A DNA stretch of 64,000 bases from Mactra quadrangularis (taxonomy: Eukaryota; Mollusca; Bivalvia; Venerida; Mactridae), in contig CM046303.1 of assembly GCA_025267735.1 (NCBI GenBank), forward strand, positions 69,889,034 through 69,953,033, read 5' to 3'. Both the position numbers and the translations under genes were made by a program. Positions 56,810-64,000 of the stretch are shown piece by piece. The notes under the pieces are model-generated. The model did not search any database and was not told the DNA's origin. It was given only the letters and a program-made list of their open reading frames with translations. Position 1 is the first letter of the stretch. Each line of letters starts with the position of its first letter.

Positions 56810-59441
56810 TAATAATCTAACAGGTCCTACAACATTTGGACTGTTATAGTACAGTGGTTATGCAAAAAATTATTTTAGTCTGAACATGATACATCATGTT
56901 TACTTGCAATCAAAGAAAGCCTATGTGAAGCACATATATCTGTGCTTTTTCTAGATATGATGAGGAACTTGGATGTCTCTTCAATAAGAAAAGGGTAACT
57001 AACTATTCATGGACCCCCTTTATCATCAGTTGTCCAGACAAAATGTTTTTTTTGAATTTAAATGAGAAAAAACACAATTTAATTTTAAAATATTTATTTG
57101 TCTACCAAAATTCAAATAATAATTCTTTCAACTGCTTATGTGAAGTATCATAAGATAGCATTTCAAAGATTCACACAGGTTTGATATTTAAGTATTACTT
57201 AAAGTTGATTAGATCTAGCATTCCAGGAGTCAGTTATTGATGTATCATAGTTTTGTCACCATGAAGTAATAACTTGATATGTACATTCCAATGATGTGTC
57301 AAGTTTTTTACAGCAGGTTTACATCTCTATCAGCATCCTAACTTGTTAAAAATAGTCTGACTGAAAAAAGAAAATGAACATAAAAGAATTATTGTCATTT
57401 TGTAATATATCATATTCACAATAATTTATAATTTCAGGATGTGCATTATCAACAAACATCAGAGATTTTCTGTTTCAGTTGTAAGAAGTTTATATTAAGA
57501 TGACACAGCATTCATTTAAAAGACTTAAAATATCTGAAGTTCTCCTCATGTCATTCTTACTTATATCATTCAGCTAAGAATAGACTAGCTTAAAACTGAT
57601 AATTGGCTGCATTATTCACAACTGTGCAGAACATTTCTAGCCATTTGTGATCATTTGTTTTACAGTCCAAGCATAGCCATGTTTATCATATTACATGTGT
57701 CATTTTTATACAAATGTTTATAGTTTTGATATTAAAATATAATAGTATTTCTTGTAACAAATGTGCATAAATATGCAGTTTGCAATTGTTGATTCAACAA
57801 GGAGAATAAAGTTTGCCTTGTGAAATGTTAGAAATATGAGCCCTTGAAACTAATTCCAAATTATTCAAGATATATTTGTAGCTTATTCTTGACATATATT
57901 CATTGCACTTGACATAGAAAGCCATCTACTAATACTGACATATGTCAAAAAATTGACAAAAAGATTTCTTGCAAGTAGATCTAGTCAATTTTCAACTTAT
58001 TGTGCAACAGTAATAGAATTCTGATAAAAATACACAAAATATGGTAACTTGTAAGTAAAGTTGGCTCTCAATTTGAGTCAAAGTGTTTTGAAATAGTCTT
58101 AAATGTAGTTTTAAACCATCATAAACATAGATTTACCTGATTGAGCTTAAGCAGAGTTGCATACTTGGCATTGCATTATGATATACAATTACATAAGATC
58201 TTGTGTCTGTCAGGAACTCTGAAAAAATGTAAAAACTGAAAAGCCTATCAAATACTCTTTTATAACTGGTTTATTCTGGTAGTTGGAAAGCGAAAGTATC
58301 ACAATTTCTTTCATTTCAATGTTCTTGAAAATAAAGAAGCAGGAGGGGGAGCACGGATGTTTGTCTACCTGAAAGAACCGCCCTTGAAATGTTTCTTAGG
58401 TAGTGGGACACCCTATTGATTTTCCAAAGGTAGATTTAATGATTCAGTATTTAAACAATGAAATACAAGATAAAGCACAATGGCATAGAATGACCCTGTG
58501 TGTATTTAATTTAGTTATTTCTCAGAAACAAGAATCATTCACAAGGCTACAATTTTCCGAAATTTTCTTATTCTACATTCCGTATGAATACTGGGTCTTG
58601 GAACAGACGCTGACATGACGAAATGCAAGCTAGTTGAATTCAGTGAAAATCAAGCACGTTTTTATGACAATTGAAAGCCTTTCCAGTCGTTTGATAATCT
58701 TTATATTCCAATACAAATGACTAAGAATTACTATACCAACCATAAATGACGACAATTCTTCATCTGAAAGTGATGTTGACAAACAAAAACAAAATGCCGT
58801 CATCATTGGAAAAGTTATTTTTGGAAAACGTAAATTGGGTCATGCCGGCCAGACACCACTATAACTTCACGCGGAGTAATATTGATTATTTCCCTTCTAG
58901 TTAAGTAAAAATTTTCCTTTCAAGGTATTGTAAATTTTGCGGTCTCTAAAAAACAAAAAAGTTATTCAAATTTTTTTTAAAATTCGACGGATACAGTGGC
59001 TCATAAAATGTATTTCACGCAAGCGTGATTTTCGTACATAATGAGTACGAACTACTACATGGCCGAGCCGAGTTAACAAAGTGCATTATAGGAATGCACG
59101 GGCTGTACGTGCAAAGGGAGGTAACTCCAAAATCAAGGGCAGGTAACACACTTAGCAACGCTAAAATAACGACTTTTAACGGCCCCTTGTGCCGTTGCTA
59201 AACGTTTCCTGACCAAAATACATGCGTCATATATCTTAGAATTGTCATTTTTATTGTATCAGCAAAAATCCTAGGCATGTTTGACAGCGTGTTGAGTTCT
59301 ACTTTAAGAACTTTAGCTATTTACATGACATATATCACCTATGTACAATCAAGTTCTCTTTACATTGCGGATCTGCCCGAACACATTCGAGTGACTACTG
59401 GTTCATAGAATTGATCTACATTCTAAATACTGATTGTTACT
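56810..59441. other. No feature recognised over 2.6 kb
   Basis: AT-rich, mostly unique-looking. A 71-codon frame at 58403-58618 has no motif. 'aaagggaggtaactcc' at 59115 is a molluscan-type repeat word. Confidence 0.3.
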
Positions 59442-62400
59442 TCCCGGACTAATTAAAAACAAAAGTACATATCAAGGACATTTTAACTGCAACAGTTACT
59501 TTCCCTTGATTTAAAAGAACAAAACATGACTTGACCGTGTGAGACGTTTGTGCGAAGGAATGTCATATTATGAGATTGTTCGTACACAAATTAATCAATA
59601 TCACACTGGAAGCAGTAAAATGTTGATTTGGCAATACAAACTATCAACTGATTTGCAGGCCTTTGATTTTATTAGGATGACCGTCATTGGTCGATATTTT
59701 GCTAGATACGGAAACGTTCGATCCGATATATCTATCGAACCTACACTACTGGTATTCGATATATATCGTATACCGGTGTAGAGCCCTAATGTCTATGTCT
59801 TAGTCGTGTCACCAATAAGTATTAAAGACCCGTCCGAAAGAAGATAAGTTTTCATTTTTTCAACGAATGCGAGTTTTAAAAAGAAAAAAAAACATGTTAC
59901 AATTAGTTTTGTATTTTTCCTGGTCTTTATAGCAACTTTCTTAAAAGTAGTACAAAATGCTCAAATCTTGATAATTATATATATCGCCGTTCAGGAACGA
60001 TAATTGAAATCATTACTTTAATAGCTTTACTTTTCTGTTGCTCATGAGAAAATCCTGTCTTTTGTATGTGGACAGATTTTAGCTCAAAGAAGCGCGCACA
60101 TAGTGATATAAGCATTTACGATGAACTTTATGCAATGCATCGGCACCATCCAAGTACTAACAGCCTGAGAGAGGTTATACGGTCTAACTTGAATATGTTT
60201 TTTATAATACTGCCGATTTAACCATTAAATTTGGTATATACTTCGGTCGATGGGATTTCTTCAAGCCTAAACACGGATACCCTGTTACGTATAAGTGGCC
60301 TTAATCATCCAACTTTAAAATCCAGTTATTTCGGCGTGTAACAGTACCCTCTGTTTGCATGAGTAATCAATTCACGAACAAAAATGTTTAGTTTCTTATT
60401 TTTTAATAAAGTTTTAAACACTGATCGTATAGTTTTAATTTAAAATACGTATTAAATATTTATTTAATTTTTTTATTCATTATACAAACGTTTCTTTCAT
60501 TACTCTTTAAGGTTCTCTACCACACTATGATTCTTAGTTTTATTGACAATGTTGAATTGATGTGACAAGTAAGGTGGTGTCTAACAAAACTAATGAGATT
60601 AATTTAAAAATCTTATTTCAACTAATCGACATAACATACTTTCGGAGAGTTCGCACGAGACTCGTGCCAACGTTATTTTTGACTACGCTTATTTTTAGTG
60701 AATTTGTTTGTACCAACCTTCACTTTTTGATTACTATGATGTACTTAGATATTGTTACATGGTTTGCCAACACTTGTCCAGACAATAACAATATTTAAAT
60801 TACTACTTAATAAACAACTCACTAACATCTGTGAGATCAAGATGGTATTGATTTGCTTCATCGCCAAATATATACAAACATGTATGTACGGTTTAATACG
60901 GTTAATTTTTGAAAGTTATACTTGTCCCAACCAACATTTCCATCTCTAATAAATAGATCATTTAAATCAAAAGTTATCAATTGAAATACATGTATGGGGC
61001 CACTGCGTTACAGGCGTATTTACAATAACTTAGTAAATCACTTATTTGTTGTTATTATTCCGGGTAATAAAATAGGTGTTTTTACATTCATTAACAAGCA
61101 TATTAAACAAAATGAATGAAATATACATAACATTATTATTAACAAAATTTATCAAACTTAAGCAACAGACTTCGCTGTTAGTGGTTAATTTGGTGACCAT
61201 TGTGGATAACAGCAAGCTCCGTTCGCTTAAAATATTTTAATTGAGTACAATCATAGTAAGTGTATAAAATGCAATTCAAAACAAAGTATGTTATGAATGA
61301 CCAATCACTATTAATTACTTATTGTCAATGATGCATTAGGAACAGGACCGAGGACTTATTAAAGTAAAGAAATGATAAGGAGAGTGGATTTTCCAATTAC
61401 TAACTTTGAACTATCGTTCAAAAAAGGGACACAACTGTAATAACACTGAACGGTGTAAAACAAGGTTAAGATAGATTTAGAACTTAGATTTTTTAAATGA
61501 ACTCTTTATCTGCGTACTAAGAAGATTTATGATCGTTTATGTTGCAATAAACAGGTCAATTAAGTTAAACATTTTAACTGATTTCAAGGTTATACGTGTT
61601 AGAACAACGTGGCCATTATTTTTTGTTAAAATCTGCATGGCGTCTCTTGAATTCTTGTTTTCATTAGGAAGATTGGTAATGATGTAAAATACACAGTTAG
61701 ACATGCCAAAAAATTATGATGTAGCACTCTTCACTTTATCTTGGTTTAACTGACAATATGGGCCGATTGCATAATTCAAGTTTAATTTAGTCTTTTTTAA
61801 GCCTTAGTCCGGGACTCACAAGCCTAGATTTTATCTCTTAATTGCATAATTCAAATTTAATTTTCGTTAAGCTAGCCTAAGACTACCTGTTCAGATGAGA
61901 GCTGTCCTTTAGCTTTGTTCTCCTGTAACAGTTAGTCTTTAGGTTAGATAAAGTATTATCTGTTTTTTGTTTTCTTTGCATCAAAATATTACGAATTATT
62001 CATGAAAATTTTGTTCTTGTACGTTAAGTTTTGCACATAATTTAAATCGATCAATAGTGTAATTTTCAGATACATGCGAATATAGACATTTTTAAAATAT
62101 GGTTATTGATACGTGATTGTTTTTTCTTCTATCGCTGTCTTGAAAAGCGAGTGTAATACATGTAAGGTGGTATTATATAGTGCGTAAATATTGACCCCGA
62201 CCTGACCTTTCACATTTACATCTAATAATTATCTACACATATCCCAACGAAAGTCAGTACACTTCGGCAGCGATCGTAAAATTATAAAAGAGTGTTTGTG
62301 TGTTAAGTTTTAACTCATAATCCTCACGGTCACTGTATAATCGAGCATTAATACTACATTCGTATTCAATGTAATGAATATTCTTGCATAAACGTCAGGT

Positions 62401-63163
62401 CGGGGTCAATATTTACACACAATACCAAGATCACCTGACTTTTTAACCTGTACTTGAATAATATTTCCTGTATATAATCCACAGTCTTATTGATGAATTA
62501 GTAAAATGATAAATATATTGTACATGCATGATGTTTCATCAGTTTACAAGTTTGCTCATTTAGAAAGCTCTGGTACAGATATGTTTTAGAGTTCCTTAAA
62601 TGAAGGCTCCGATCAAATTCTTTTTTGGATGTTGACATGCAGTTATATAATATATTGAATACGATGGCTGTTCATCTTATTCCCGACGACCGTCATTACT
62701 TGTAAAGTAATAAGAGTTCAACGTAATAAAAACACAGACATGTGCCAGAAACACCTAATGTAATCAAAATATCATAGTGCTGGAGGAACGATGTACTGAA
62801 CTTATTCATTAGATAGAGATTATAATTATGTCAAAATATCAAACTTGTGCAGCAACATTATCTTTAGATAAATATAATCAAACAAGAGCACTCCAAGGAC
62901 AGCTCTAGACTTTTCGAGTGTTTACTCATGACAAGCTTTATCTTACTTTATCAAACAAAATAAATCAGTCAACGAATAATAACCTCTTCATAACTACGAT
63001 ATCTTAATTAAGTATGCACACGTTTAACTAGACACTACGATTATGCCATTGCAATCAAATACTTTGAAAAATGCTGACACACATTTTAAATTGGTTTCAT
63101 CAATTTCCGTTCAAAACTGAAAAGGAGTGTTAATTAGTCACCAAACAAATGATTAAATTTATT
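59442..63163. repeat. R2 block, unit 3 copy
   Basis: Collinear with 11938-16053 (see there). It lacks the 13365-13760 segment and the left arm of the palindrome at 12283. Confidence 0.85.
59539..59781 (+). other. Second copy of the short open frame in R2
   Basis: Same length (80 codons) and mostly the same residues as 12033-12275. Again there is no ATG at the start. Weak evidence of coding. Confidence 0.25.
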
Positions 63164-63232
63164 TTAATTGCTGCAAAGAATTAATAAATAGACTCTACAG
63201 AGCTGAGATTACTGACTGATTAAAGTTTAAAT

Positions 63233-63636
63233 TAGTGGTGGGACATCGGCTGAAAATCGTAATCGATCATCAGTTGGAATCGGTTTCTGTTGTCGATGCG
63301 ATTCTACCGATTATAATCGGTTCCTGAAAAGTTTGCTTTTGCATGCATGTTTTACTGTGAATCCTTATAAAATTCATGTACTATGGACTAGGAAATAACT
63401 TTTCTTTTAGTCAAATGTGTCAAAACAAAAAAATCAAAGACACCTCCAAAAATAAATTATCAATTGACTAGTTCACTTGACTAGTGTAGTAGCAGTACCT
63501 TTGTCACTAAAACACAATTTATCAGTGTCCAATACAAGTGCCGATGATCGATTCTGGTAAAGTTTAATCGATTATCAGAATCGGAAGCTTCCAACTAGTG
63601 ATTATTCGATTATTCCCGATCATCGGTACAACACTA
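63233..63636. mobile_element. hAT-like MITE, 404 bp, 8-bp target duplication
   Basis: The left end TAGTGGTGGGACATCGG and the complement of the right end TAGTGTTGTACCGATGATCG are similar. GTTTAAAT flanks both exactly (63225-63232 and 63637-63644). Many ATCGATTAT/AATCGAT words lie inside each end, as in known hAT MITEs. Confidence 0.85.
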
Positions 63637-63644
63637 GTTTAAAT

Positions 63645-64000
63645 AATATAGTAATTAGCTAGCGTGGCATATAAAAACTATTTTTAAGTTACGAAACGAT
63701 ACGAGTACGCGATCCGTATTTACTCGATTAAATATTTTTGGTAGGCGGAGTTTAACTCTGGGCATGCAAGTTATATACTTTCGCATACAGCGTTAAATAG
63801 TTGGTGACTCGCTCATATTAATCATGGAGCAACTAGGTCAACGTCTTGTTTATCCGAATTAATATTTAATATAAATATTATATATAATATCATGGTTTTA
63901 CACAACACTTTTGATTTTCACTATCGTAATGTTAAATACATACAATTCTTGAATGTATACAATTAAAACGATTTCTGCAATTAGTTTAATCAAGGCCCCT
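63645..64000. other. Right edge of window, no feature recognised
   Basis: A palindromic AT-stretch (about 63862-63895) is the only structure. Confidence 0.3.

Noticed and set aside
58403..58618. 71-codon ORF in the 56.8-59.4 kb gap
   Set aside because: No motif, no splice context and no second copy.

Overview
This is strongly AT-rich, gene-poor animal DNA. It contains spliced coding exons, several tRNA-derived SINE families, CR1/L2-like and other non-LTR retrotransposon pieces, a Penelope-like fragment, mariner/Tc1 elements and many MITEs. One SINE family (seven copies or fragments) and the recurring AAGGGAGATAACTC-type motif look molluscan, most likely bivalve. That is a judgement from pattern, not a database result. 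There are no bacterial operons, rRNA genes or CRISPR arrays.

The only host-like gene is a two-exon gene of unknown family, present in three tandem, diverged units. Exon 1 encodes a signal peptide, a helical cysteine-poor region and a mixed region. Exon 2, about 3.8 kb downstream, encodes a short domain with two cysteines and a C-terminal hydrophobic tail. Unit 2 has the intact copy (21316-22417 joined to 26243-26529, 462 aa). Unit 3 has a same-length copy (42798-43899 joined to 47682-47962) with a premature TAG after codon 222 and a second TAG that removes the last residues. Unit 1 has only exon 2 (7689-7936); its exon 1 may lie left of the window because a 5.6-kb transposon-like insertion (190-5819) sits in between.

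In each unit the gene is followed in the same order by homologous downstream DNA, here called R1 (10567-11937, 26530-28815, 47963-52278) and then R2 (11938-16053, 31619-32031, 59442-63163). The window is therefore three tandem copies of one ancestral block (gene, R1, R2), each altered by its own insertions and deletions. The spacers are mostly mobile-element debris: 16.05-20.29 kb (Penelope-like fragment, SINE, inverted repeats) and 32.03-41.41 kb (SINEs, MITEs, a CR1/L2-like LINE).

Presence or absence of insertions dates events. A mariner is in units 1 and 3 but its empty TA site is intact in unit 2. A SINE inside an older SINE is only in unit 2. A 1.4-kb LINE and a 5'-truncated LINE with a C-terminal zinc finger are only in unit 3. 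From 53.5 to 59.4 kb unit 3 carries a roughly 155-bp tandem array, one MITE with TTAA flanks, and several kb in which I recognise nothing.
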